64,000 nucleotides of DNA from Silicimonas sp. (GTDB taxonomy: Bacteria > Pseudomonadota > Alphaproteobacteria > Rhodobacterales > Rhodobacteraceae): contig JAJDVJ010000170.1 in the NCBI GenBank assembly GCA_022826205.1, positions 20,356-84,355 on the forward strand, in the 5' to 3' direction. Shown here piece after piece: positions 46,214 through 54,431 of this stretch (the stretch's first letter is position 1; each line of letters begins with the position of its first letter). Position numbers and translations under genes: made by a program. Below the pieces are notes generated by a model, which worked only from the letters and a program-made list of their open reading frames with translations, had not been told where the DNA came from and did not search any database.

Positions 46214-46326
46214 CCGGTTTGCAGGGCATCGATTGATGTTGCCAAGACATTCAGAGGAACTCGAACAAAGTGTCTTTGGTTGTTCCGTCCTGTTCAAACC
46301 GTAGTCAAGGCTTATGGAGGAGAAGA

Positions 46327-47133
46327 ATGCCAATTGTCGAGACCAACAGCAGCATCGCGAGGAACTTGGAAGGGCTGCATCTTTATCACTCTGACAGGTC
46401 GAATTGTTCGGCTCGCGTGCGTTTGCTGCTCGAGGAAAAACAGCTGCCATGGACCAGCCATCACATCAATCTGAAGGAGAAGGAAAACGTCACAGAAGAG
46501 TACTTTGCGATAAACCCGAAAGGGCTGGTGCCTGCTCTGGTCCATGATGGGGTCGTCGTCACAGAGTCCAATGACATCCTGGTCTATCTTGAAGCAAAAT
46601 ATCCAGAACCCGGGTTTCGCGATGTGCCGGATGATGAACAGGCCGAGATCGACTGGTGGCTCAAGACTTCGGGCGAAATCCACCTGCCAGGCATCAAGAC
46701 GCTTCAGTACTACCATCGCGTGGCCAAGATCCTCAAAAAGGATCCCGAGGAATACGCGCGCTACCAAAGCTTGCAGAAGGACCCGGAACTGAAGGCATTT
46801 CATGCCAAGCACGGTGCCCCTGGGTCCAGCCTGACGGAAGAAGACGCCGCCGCCGCCAAAGAGCTGATGGACGGCGTCTTTGCAAAGATGGAAAGGATTC
46901 TCGAGGCGTCTGACTGGATTGTCGGAAACACGTACTCGCTGGCTGATATTTCGTGGGGGCCGACCTATACGACAATGACAATCGGTGGATTCGATTTCTC
47001 TGTCTACCCCAACATCACGGCCTGGTACGAACGCATCAGTTCTCGACCACAATTCGACACGGCATTCCTCAAGTGGATCCGCGAGTCCGAATGGGGCCAC
47101 GACAAGGCAAGCCAACTGCGGTCCCTAAATTGA
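46327..47133 (+). CDS. Glutathione S-transferase family protein
   Basis: 268 residues. Thioredoxin-like N-terminal domain LHLYHSDRSNCSARVRLLLEEK, INPKGLVPALVHDG (cis-Pro) and VVTESNDILVYLE; helical C-terminal domain with a long insertion (RVAKILKKDPEEYARYQSLQ). SNCS is the likely position for the catalytic Ser/Cys. The linked GMC enzyme and LigF-like second GST suggest an aryl-ether or thioether-forming role, but substrate is open. ATG at 46327 with GGAGGAG upstream. Confidence 0.84.
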   Translation: MPIVETNSSIARNLEGLHLYHSDRSNCSARVRLLLEEKQLPWTSHHINLKEKENVTEEYFAINPKGLVPALVHDGVVVTESNDILVYLEAKYPEPGFRDVPDDEQAEIDWWLKTSGEIHLPGIKTLQYYHRVAKILKKDPEEYARYQSLQKDPELKAFHAKHGAPGSSLTEEDAAAAKELMDGVFAKMERILEASDWIVGNTYSLADISWGPTYTTMTIGGFDFSVYPNITAWYERISSRPQFDTAFLKWIRESEWGHDKASQLRSLN

Positions 47134-47148
47134 AGAATCGAGAGACAA

Positions 47149-49059
47149 ATGGCCAAGTCCTATCCCTTGCCTGATCCCGGCACTGCCACCGATGCAACGC
47201 GCGCGTCAAATGCCGCCGTTGCGCAGTCACTGCCTTTGTCGGACCAGACCGACTTCGAAAAGGCGCGTCGCGGGTGGATCGCGTCGATCGAGGGCCCAAT
47301 CGTGACAGCTGAGGGCCGAGCAGCTTGGGACTCAAGCAACTTTGACTTTCTGAACACGCCCGCCCCGGAAACGGCCAACCCGTCCTTGTGGCGACAAGCT
47401 CAATTGAACGCCAACCACGGGCTCTTTGAAGTCACCGACGGAATATATCAAGTGCGCGGCTATGACATCGCGCTGATGACGATAATTCGTGGCGACACCG
47501 GATGGATCATCGTCGACTGCTTGATCTGCATCGAAACAGCGCGGGCGGCGTTGGCGTTGGCCAACCAACACCTTGGCAAACGCCCGATCAGTGCCGTTCT
47601 GATCACGCATACCCATGCCGATCATTTCGGAGGAACACGCGGCGTACTGACAGATGAGCTGATTTCCGACGGCAACATTCCAGTCATTGTTCCAGAGGGT
47701 TTCACCAAAAATGCGGTGAGCGAGGCGGTGCTGGCCGGCAATCAAATGGCACGGCGCGCGATGTACCAATTTGGACTGATCGTCCCGCCTGGTCCCGCAG
47801 GCTATCTCGATGCAGGCATCGGCAAAGGCAACGCCCGCGGCAACAGAAGCTTTGTTCTGCCAACGAAAGAGATTTCAGAAACTGGAGAAAGGATGACCAT
47901 CGACGGTGTCGAGTTCGTCTTTCAGATGGCATCGGGCACCGAGGCTCCGGCGGAATTCACATTCTTTCTTCCGCAATACAAAGCGTTGTGCATGGCCGAA
48001 GTGACCTGTCGGACGATGCACAACATTCTGACGCTCCGCGGAGCGGAGGTTCGTGATCCGCTTCTGTGGTCACTTTGCATCGACGAAGCCATCGAATTGT
48101 TCGGCGACAAGTCGGACATCTACTTTGGCAGCCATTGCTGGCCGGAATGGGGCAACGCCAATGTCCGGGCTTTCATGGAAGAACAGCGGGACATTTATCG
48201 GTATATTCATGACCAGACCTTGCGACTGGCCAATACCGGCTACACGCCGCGAGAGATTGCAGAAGAGGTCCAAGAGCCAGAGTTCATGAAGCAGTCTTTC
48301 TCGGTCAGGGAGTATTACGGGACGCTCAACCACAATACGAAAGCCACATATCAGAAGTACTATGGTTACTTTGATGGGAACCCGGCCTCTCTGAACCCGC
48401 ATACGCCGGTTGAAGAAGGGAAGCGATACGTCAGCGCCATGGGTGGGGCGGAAGCCGTTCTTGATACCGCCTGGGCTGCGTTCGAGGCGGGGGACTACCG
48501 CTGGGTCGCCACCATTCTCAATCACCTTGTGTTTGCGGACCCGACCAATCAGACAGGCCGGAACATGCTCGCGTCAGCTTATGAGCAGCTTGGATTTCAA
48601 GCGGAATCCGTGCTGTGGCGGAATATCTATCTTTGCGGCGCGCAGGAGTTGCGCGAAGGGAAAGAACCGCGTCAGGGTGTCGGGGGTGTCAACGAAGACA
48701 TCGCCCGCGCAATGCCGTTGCGGGACTTCTTCAACCTGCTTGCCGTCAAGCTGGATCCGGAAAGGGCAAAGGGCGTGTCATTGACGATCAACTACGCGCT
48801 TACGGACACGGGCGACAGGGTGGCAGTCACGGTCAACAATCAGGTTGAGAACCATCGGCTGAACACCAGCAGCGTTGCGGCAGATCTTAGTGTTTCGCTG
48901 GCACGCATGACGCTGAATGACATCGCATACGGGCGCCTTTCGCTTGATGATGCGATCAAGGATGGGTCCGTTGAACTGACGGGGTCAGTTGACTTGTTCA
49001 GGTCCTATCTGGCGATGCACGATACCTTTGATCTCTGGTTCAACGTGATTGAACCTTAG
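47149..49059 (+). CDS. MBL-fold alkylsulfatase (SdsA1-like)
   Basis: 636 residues. Zn-binding THTHADH with His154, His156, Asp158 and His159; SGTEAPAEFTFFLPQ, KALCMAEVTCRTMHNILTLRGAEVRD and FGSHCWPEWGN follow as in SdsA1. A helical dimerisation domain comes next, then a C-terminal SCP2-like lipid-binding domain (NYALTDTGDRVAVTVNN). It hydrolyses alkyl sulfates to alcohol and sulfate. Pseudomonas SdsA1 is exported; here the N-terminus (MAKSYPLPDPGTATD) has no signal peptide, so a cytoplasmic location is implied. Third gene behind GMC and GST. Confidence 0.92.
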   Translation: MAKSYPLPDPGTATDATRASNAAVAQSLPLSDQTDFEKARRGWIASIEGPIVTAEGRAAWDSSNFDFLNTPAPETANPSLWRQAQLNANHGLFEVTDGIYQVRGYDIALMTIIRGDTGWIIVDCLICIETARAALALANQHLGKRPISAVLITHTHADHFGGTRGVLTDELISDGNIPVIVPEGFTKNAVSEAVLAGNQMARRAMYQFGLIVPPGPAGYLDAGIGKGNARGNRSFVLPTKEISETGERMTIDGVEFVFQMASGTEAPAEFTFFLPQYKALCMAEVTCRTMHNILTLRGAEVRDPLLWSLCIDEAIELFGDKSDIYFGSHCWPEWGNANVRAFMEEQRDIYRYIHDQTLRLANTGYTPREIAEEVQEPEFMKQSFSVREYYGTLNHNTKATYQKYYGYFDGNPASLNPHTPVEEGKRYVSAMGGAEAVLDTAWAAFEAGDYRWVATILNHLVFADPTNQTGRNMLASAYEQLGFQAESVLWRNIYLCGAQELREGKEPRQGVGGVNEDIARAMPLRDFFNLLAVKLDPERAKGVSLTINYALTDTGDRVAVTVNNQVENHRLNTSSVAADLSVSLARMTLNDIAYGRLSLDDAIKDGSVELTGSVDLFRSYLAMHDTFDLWFNVIEP

Positions 49060-49246
49060 GGGGCTTCATCGGTGGCTGGAGGCGATGGATCGGCTCAAAT
49101 CTGGCCAAAAAAGGAAAGTCGCTGTTTTCGCGGGCCAGACCTTGTGCGGCGATCCGCATCCCTCATGCGCTTCTGCGGAGGGTGTGAAATCGCCCATGTC
49201 ATACGACGGGCCATCCTCTTGGGTTCAAGAGCGGTTGTCGGACCCG

Positions 49247-49948
49247 TCAGTGAGCGTCATTTGGCGCCGCACCCCCACGCATAGCGGGTGGCATGCAAAA
49301 GTCCCCCACAATCAGGTTGTCGAAGGACTGAACGAGATAGAAGCGGAACCGAGGATCTCCAATGCGGAAATCGAGATTGGGGTTCATCATTTCGTTGTCG
49401 AACACCGAGAGGAGAAATTGCAATGCTATCGCGACCCGCTCTTCCAGCCCATCGCCGTTTTCAACCCGGTTCTTGTAGAGCGGAATGATCCTGTCACAGA
49501 GATACTCGAACCGCCTTTGCATAGGTGCCCACGTGTCGGGATGATCCAAGACTCGCGTGAATGTTTCGCGCAAGACTCCGCGCCAGGGGCCGGAAAAGAT
49601 GCGCAGCATAAGGTCGACAAAGGCGGCACTTACGACCAGATGGGATGCCCCTTCGAAGGTGTCCGGGTCGAGATATTCGTCGTGAATCTTCAGATGTTCC
49701 GTAAACATCTGCGTGCGCATGAGTTCAAACAGAGCATCCTTGCTTTCGAAGCGGGAGTAGAATCCGCCGACCGACGATCCGGCCGCCTTCGCCAAAACGG
49801 GAATCGGCAGGTCCTTCATTTTCGTTTTCAAGAGCATCTTGCGCGCGGCAACGACAAATTTGTCTTGTAGAGCACGGCTGCGCTCTTGTCCCGCAGGCCT
49901 GACGCCCGGAACATGCTCATCATCGGAAAATCGTGCGATTTCACTCAT
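49247..49948 (-). CDS. TetR-family transcriptional repressor
   Basis: 233 residues from ATG 49948; the frame is open far upstream but only this start gives a TetR N-terminus. DNA-binding part: ARKMLLKTKMKDLPIPVLAKAAGSSVGGFYSRFESKDALFELM. It is transcribed convergently with the alkylsulfatase and divergently from the arylsulfotransferase-like gene. A dyad AGAATGAGTATTCT lies in that divergent region and its sister in front of the GMC gene, so I infer that this protein represses both operons. Confidence 0.89.
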   Translation of the reverse strand: MSEIARFSDDEHVPGVRPAGQERSRALQDKFVVAARKMLLKTKMKDLPIPVLAKAAGSSVGGFYSRFESKDALFELMRTQMFTEHLKIHDEYLDPDTFEGASHLVVSAAFVDLMLRIFSGPWRGVLRETFTRVLDHPDTWAPMQRRFEYLCDRIIPLYKNRVENGDGLEERVAIALQFLLSVFDNEMMNPNLDFRIGDPRFRFYLVQSFDNLIVGDFCMPPAMRGGAAPNDAH

Positions 49949-50007
49949 TTCAAGCCTTCTAACGTGATCGAGATTGAGAATGCAGATTTCATCTTGCCAT
50001 GTCAAAC

Positions 50008-50021
50008 AGAATGAGTATTCT
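50008..50021. promoter_or_regulatory. TetR-type operator between tetR and the arylsulfotransferase gene
   Basis: AGAATGAGTATTCT (CAGAATGAGTATTCTG is a 16-base dyad). On the plus strand it covers a plausible -10 (TATTCT 50016-50021, with TTGCCA 49994-49999, 16-base spacer). On the minus strand TTGACA (complement of 50000-50005) lies next to it and could be the -35 of tetR. Position suits autoregulation and control of both directions. Confidence 0.72.
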
Positions 50022-50062
50022 GATTTGAATAAGGCGTGGAGGAGCGCTGAGGGAGGACAACA

Positions 50063-51136
50063 ATGGAGTTTCAGAAGCTGGGGCTTCTCACTCACAACGC
50101 CGAGCTTAGCTGGGGCGGCTTTACTATTTTCGGAACACTTCGTGGCAACACGGTGAGGCTCGTGAACATTCGCGGCGAGGAAGTTCATCACTGGGATCTG
50201 CCTGGCCCACTGGGCGGTCTTGCATATCTGTTGCCTGGTGGACGACTTCTGACATCGGTGATGATTCCCAGCGAATGTCCTCTGACGACGGCACGCGGTG
50301 GCCGCATTATTGAGATGTCTTGGGATGGGGAGATCCTGTGGGAATACACGGATGATACCCAGCACCACGATTTTCGCCGATTGGACGACGGCAGCACAGT
50401 CTACATCGGCTGGCGGGCACTGCCGGATGAATTCGCCGCACGAATCCCTGGCGGTGTCCCCGGCTCAGAAGTCGAGGGAAAGATTTACGAAGACTATTTT
50501 CGCATCATCTCGCCGGAAGGCGAGACTGTTTGGGAATGGTCAACCTCCTCGCTCGACCCCGAGAAATACCCGATCGCAGATGGCATCGATCGGGGCGAAT
50601 TTGGCCATGCCAACACAGTCTGTCCGTTGCCAGATGGCAATTTCATGATCAGCTTCCGCAACCTCGACACGATGGCGGTCCTGTCGCGGACGGAAAGTCG
50701 TCTCATCTGGGAAAAACGCGACGAAAAATGGGGGCGCCAGCATGACCCGCAGCCTGTTTTTGACGGAAACCGGATCCTGTTTTTCGCCAACGGCTCCTAC
50801 GACAAGCCCAAGCCGCAGCGTTCCGCTGTCATTGAGCTAGATGCGGAAACCGGTGATGAAGTCTGGCGGTGGGAAGCGGGCATTCCCTGGAATTTCTACA
50901 GCCACGTCATGGGCAACGTTCAACGCCTGCCCAATGGAAACACTCTAGTCTGTGAGTCGGTGAACGGTCGGATTTTCGAGGTTCACCGGGAAAGCATGGA
51001 GATTGTCTGGGATTTCATCAACTCGGACTTTTGCACTCATCTTCCCGGTGCGCGCGACCCGTCCAACCTGATCTTTCGGGCTTACCGGTACTCCGGCGAT
51101 AGTCCCGAACTCGCCGGTTTCGACGTTGACAGATGA
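50063..51136 (+). CDS. Arylsulfotransferase (ASST) family protein
   Basis: 357 residues predicted to form a beta-propeller: repeated blades such as GRIIEMSWDGEILWEYTDDTQHHDF, GETVWEWSTSS, GHANTVCPLPDGNFMISFR, RQHDPQPVFDGNRILFFANG and SHVMGNVQRLPNGNTLVCES. ASST proteins move sulfate from a phenyl sulfate to a phenol without PAPS through a sulfo-His intermediate; several His are positioned in HHDF, GHAN, QHDP and SHVM. Known enzymes are periplasmic, but no signal peptide is visible here (MEFQKLGLLTHNAELS). ATG at 50063. Confidence 0.83.
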   Translation: MEFQKLGLLTHNAELSWGGFTIFGTLRGNTVRLVNIRGEEVHHWDLPGPLGGLAYLLPGGRLLTSVMIPSECPLTTARGGRIIEMSWDGEILWEYTDDTQHHDFRRLDDGSTVYIGWRALPDEFAARIPGGVPGSEVEGKIYEDYFRIISPEGETVWEWSTSSLDPEKYPIADGIDRGEFGHANTVCPLPDGNFMISFRNLDTMAVLSRTESRLIWEKRDEKWGRQHDPQPVFDGNRILFFANGSYDKPKPQRSAVIELDAETGDEVWRWEAGIPWNFYSHVMGNVQRLPNGNTLVCESVNGRIFEVHRESMEIVWDFINSDFCTHLPGARDPSNLIFRAYRYSGDSPELAGFDVDR

Positions 51137-51315
51137 AAGGGCCAAAACAGCCACGGATACCTCGATGACGTTCAATGGTTCGTTGAATCAATTCTCAGGT
51201 GTTTTGGCTGCGGCATTTGCGGCGACATTGCGGTTCACCGGCGGATCGGCGCATGCCTCGATGGCTGATCAAGATGTGGTCGCCGAATGCAAATCTTTTG
51301 AAATGGAGGTTAACC

Positions 51316-52155
51316 TTGGCTTTGGATCTGTACTACCTGGAGGAAACTGACTCGGTATGTTCGAATCGTGTGGTGGTGACGCTCGCTGAAAAGGGCATCA
51401 CCGATTGGACGCCGCACAAAATGATCTTGATGAATCGCGATCAGTTCAAGCCTGAATATTTGAAAATCAACCCGCAAGGGGTTGTACCGACGCTCGTTCA
51501 CGATGGCGTGCCAATCCGCGAGTCCTCGCTGATCTGCAAGTACATTGACGATCTCTACCCGCAACCGTCTTTGAAACCAAAGGAGCTGTCCGAACAGTAT
51601 CGGATGAACGAATGGATCAAGCTGTTCGATGAGCGCGCCTTTGAAGCCACGGCCGTGGTCAATTTCGTCACCAAGTTTCGTTTGACCGTGCCGCGGGACA
51701 AGATGGAGGAACGCTGGAAAGTGATCCCCAGCATTGACCGCCTCTATCGCCAGAAGTCGGTCGTGCTTGAAGGTGTGAATTCACCCTATGTGATGCGTGC
51801 AATCGGCTCGTTCGAAATGGTCTTCAAGTTTATGGAGCACGATCTTTCGGATGATCGGCCTTTTCTTATGGGCGACCAGTTCACACTGGCCGAGACCACA
51901 TTGGCACCCTTCATAAAGGTGTTGGAGATGGTGCGCTTTCTGGATTTCTGGATGGAGCCCTTTCCCAAGACCCGCGCATGGTGGGACCGGATGGCAAGTC
52001 GCCCGAGCATGAAAAAGCTCGACGACTTCCCCTACAGCGCGGTGTCCGAAGACTCACCGCACGCTAAATCTGGTCGAGCGACCGAGGCGGAGTTCCGCAA
52101 GAAGCTCGAAGAGTACCGGGAGCAGTTCGATCATGCGTTCAACCCGGTCGATTGA
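51316..52155 (+). CDS. Glutathione S-transferase, LigF/beta-etherase-like
   Basis: 279 residues. Start is TTG 51316 with GGAGG at 51305-51309 and 6-base spacing; the open frame from 51199 is unrelated upstream. N-terminal LDLYYLEETDSVCSNRVVVTLAEKGI, INPQGVVPTLVHDG (cis-Pro), and IRESSLICKYIDDLYP; alpha-helical C-terminal domain with MGDQFTLAETTLAPF. Resemblance to LigF (glutathione-dependent beta-aryl ether cleavage in sphingomonads) is by pattern, not by alignment. It follows the ASST-like gene in the same direction. Confidence 0.82.
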   Translation: MALDLYYLEETDSVCSNRVVVTLAEKGITDWTPHKMILMNRDQFKPEYLKINPQGVVPTLVHDGVPIRESSLICKYIDDLYPQPSLKPKELSEQYRMNEWIKLFDERAFEATAVVNFVTKFRLTVPRDKMEERWKVIPSIDRLYRQKSVVLEGVNSPYVMRAIGSFEMVFKFMEHDLSDDRPFLMGDQFTLAETTLAPFIKVLEMVRFLDFWMEPFPKTRAWWDRMASRPSMKKLDDFPYSAVSEDSPHAKSGRATEAEFRKKLEEYREQFDHAFNPVD

Positions 52156-52470
52156 GCGAAGCCTGACAAGCGCAATCCAAGCTGGGCGAACACTCCCAGC
52201 GCCCATGGCTCGGAGTCTCTGACCTTGCGGCTGGATCGAGCAAGGCGAGCTGGTCCAGTAGTTGCTCATAGATTTCGGCGCCGAGTTTGGATCCAAAGTC
52301 ATTGACGATCCGTGTGGCTTCGACGCTGTGTCGGTCGATGAGTTTTTGCCCGTTGGCGAGATTTCAGTGCCTGTTCCTCGCCCCGAAACATCCGACAGCT
52401 CGTCAGCCGGGAAGATCTGCCGACGCTGAAATGAACAGGCCAAAACCGCCAAAATCACTGTGACAAGATA
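52156..52470. other. Gap with possible degraded coding sequence
   Basis: About 315 bases between the convergent GST and enolase-superfamily genes. On the minus strand a short segment reads EATRIVNDFGSKLGAEIYEQ and LLDQLALLDPAA, protein-like but unassigned, in a frame without start or intact ends; it may be a gene remnant. No RNA or repeat seen. Confidence 0.4.
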
Positions 52471-53607
52471 CTAGCTGATTTCGGAATAAAGCGTCTGAAG
52501 GTGCTCCAGCCCATCAGGAATGTCGTCAATCCCCAGACCGGGCCCGTCGGAACATTTCCACATGCCGTCGGCCACTGGTTCGCCGCCGTCGAAGAACATC
52601 GACCTCAATGGGTTGTCGTTGACATCGACCTCCAGCATCCCGTCCCCGCCCACGCCGGCCAGAAGTTCGGCCGACGCGACCATGCCGATGCCTGCGCCAA
52701 GGAAGTGCGGGAAATAGCGGCGGCCATTGGCAAGCGCGTTCCGTGCCACTGCGAGACAGCCGGAGACACCGCCCCATTTCGTCACGTCGGGTTGAATAAC
52801 GGACAGATGACCCGACTTGATGGCGTGATCGAAGTCTGCTTCCGCGAAGATGTTTTCTCCTCCCGCCAGCGGAATTGTGGAATGGTCCGCAAGAGCTTGC
52901 CATTGGGTGGTGTCAGCGAAGACGGGCAGCGGTTCTTCCAGCCAATGCAACGGAACTACCGCGACGCCGGTCACGAATTGTCGGGACTGTTCCAGCGTCC
53001 AAGCCTGGTTGGCATCGCAAGCGATCAACTCGTGCTCCGCCAACTCCGCCTGGATGTCGCATACGGCGGCGATGTCGGCCTCCATATCGAAGCCTACTTT
53101 CAGCTTGAACCTATGGTGCCCATCGGTCCGCGCGTGCGGCATCAGGTCACTCGCCGCTGCAATCTGGATGCCGCTCGCATACGCTGGCACACTGTCCGGC
53201 GCGGCCGCGCGGATCAGGCGTCGGAGCGGAAGGCCCGTGCGGCGTGCGGCCATGTCCCAAAGCGCGATGTCGAGCCCGGCGATCGCTTGGGCGAACGGTC
53301 CGACTTCACCGCACTGCACGGCGCGAATTCGAGACCGGGCGTCAAGCTTGCGGAAAAACTCCGCCGGTGACGCTGCCTTGGTATCAAAGACCAGATGTGC
53401 CAAGTCCATTTCGAGAAGGCGCACACGATGCTCGGCCCCGGCGGCGGGCCAGTTTGCCCAGATCTCTCCCCAGCCGAATGCACCGTCGCGGTCTTCGACC
53501 CGAACCAGCACCGCCGGTCGATCATGCATTACGCCGAAGGACGTGGCGACCGGCTCCTTCGTGGGACAGCGGAAGGCCCAAGCCTGAATGCGGGCAATGT
53601 CGATCAT
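52471..53607 (-). CDS. Mandelate racemase/muconate lactonizing enzyme (enolase superfamily) protein
   Basis: 378 residues. N-terminal capping domain, then the barrel: FKLKVG with KxK at 168-170 (Lys170 as base), metal ligands DAN at 198, the Glu pair EEP near 224-225, GGEN with Glu251, and DVTKWGG at 274-280 with the second base; H304 in YFPHFLGAG. Enolisation of a carboxylate: a sugar-acid dehydratase or racemase/cycloisomerase. Downstream of its GntR gene with ATGA overlap; substrate not identifiable from sequence. Confidence 0.87.
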   Translation of the reverse strand: MIDIARIQAWAFRCPTKEPVATSFGVMHDRPAVLVRVEDRDGAFGWGEIWANWPAAGAEHRVRLLEMDLAHLVFDTKAASPAEFFRKLDARSRIRAVQCGEVGPFAQAIAGLDIALWDMAARRTGLPLRRLIRAAAPDSVPAYASGIQIAAASDLMPHARTDGHHRFKLKVGFDMEADIAAVCDIQAELAEHELIACDANQAWTLEQSRQFVTGVAVVPLHWLEEPLPVFADTTQWQALADHSTIPLAGGENIFAEADFDHAIKSGHLSVIQPDVTKWGGVSGCLAVARNALANGRRYFPHFLGAGIGMVASAELLAGVGGDGMLEVDVNDNPLRSMFFDGGEPVADGMWKCSDGPGLGIDDIPDGLEHLQTLYSEIS

Positions 53608-54332
53608 GCGAGAAGGTCCATCTCGAGGCGGACGAAGTCGCTTCGGTAGGTTACGTCTGCAAAGTAGAGCACCCGATCATCGCGATCGCAGATGACACGA
53701 CGGACCTCGACGACCGGATCGCCAACCGCAAGGCTCAGCAAGACAGCCAATTCGTAGTCGCACTTTCCGATCGTCAACGACTGGCGGGCGCGTGCTACGT
53801 CGATATCGTCGGAATCGACAAGCACAGGCAAGGCAAGCTGTGTTCTGAATTCGGCTTCGTGGCGGGCAAACAGGTCCTTGTCGAAGTAGATCGAGATTAC
53901 GCAATAGGTTTCGCCGTCGCGCGCATGGGTGCGGCGCAAAAGATGATAGCCGTTGTCCGACAGCTCACCAATCAACGGCTCGCCCGGCACTTCAGCGTCG
54001 CGATCTTCCAGCAGAACAAGCGCGGGTTTGTCCCCGCGATATAGGTCGACTAGCGTGGATAGACGCGTGCCCAGATGTAACCGGTCCCGTGCCGGGGGCG
54101 GCGGCAAGACCGTCGTTCCGCGCCCACGTCGCGAGTCCAGCAAGCCCTCTTCTTCCAGGATTTTCACAGCTTGCCGCACTGTAATCTTGGCGACCGAGTA
54201 CTCTGCCGAAAGCTCGGAAATCGTTGGCAAGAGTTCACCCGGTGTCCAGACGCCACGACCCAGGTTCTGTCGCAGGATCTCGGCAATCTGGAGGTAGAGT
54301 GGAGATCGGCTTTGCCGAAGAGCATCTGCCAT
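53604..54332 (-). CDS. GntR-family regulator with UTRA domain
   Basis: 242 residues from ATG 54332 (GTG 54344 is possible). Winged helix: LYLQIAEILRQNLGRGVWTPGELLPTISELSAEYSVAKITVRQAVKILEEEGLLDSRRGRGTTV. C-terminal UTRA effector domain with PLIGELSDNGYHLLRRTHARDGETYCV. It forms an operon with the enolase-superfamily gene (ATGA overlap) and is divergent from a GMC oxidoreductase; a near-palindrome at 54358-54379 lies in the 100-base gap and probably is its site. Confidence 0.9.
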   Translation of the reverse strand: MADALRQSRSPLYLQIAEILRQNLGRGVWTPGELLPTISELSAEYSVAKITVRQAVKILEEEGLLDSRRGRGTTVLPPPPARDRLHLGTRLSTLVDLYRGDKPALVLLEDRDAEVPGEPLIGELSDNGYHLLRRTHARDGETYCVISIYFDKDLFARHEAEFRTQLALPVLVDSDDIDVARARQSLTIGKCDYELAVLLSLAVGDPVVEVRRVICDRDDRVLYFADVTYRSDFVRLEMDLLA

Positions 54333-54357
54333 GTGCGCGGTCACCCGAATAAGTTCT

Positions 54358-54379
54358 AAAAACCTATATATAGATTTTT
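54358..54379. promoter_or_regulatory. Near-perfect 22-bp dyad, probable GntR operator
   Basis: AAAAA, C, then CTATATATAG (54364-54373, perfect palindrome), A, TTTTT: only one base pair departs from symmetry. It lies between gntR and the GMC gene. Further elements nearby: AAGTTCTA at 54351-54358 and its inverse TAGAACTT at 54418-54425, and CCAGCGCTGG at 54390-54399. Which is the binding site cannot be told. Confidence 0.6.
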
Positions 54380-54431
54380 TGTTGCGTGACCAGCGCTGGC
54401 CGACTAGTCCTATCAGATAGAACTTTTGCGG

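Noticed and set aside
51126..51350. Small open frame overlapping the start of the LigF-like GST
   Set aside because: The region before 51316 is better read as leader; the GST has its own TTG with a good ribosome site.
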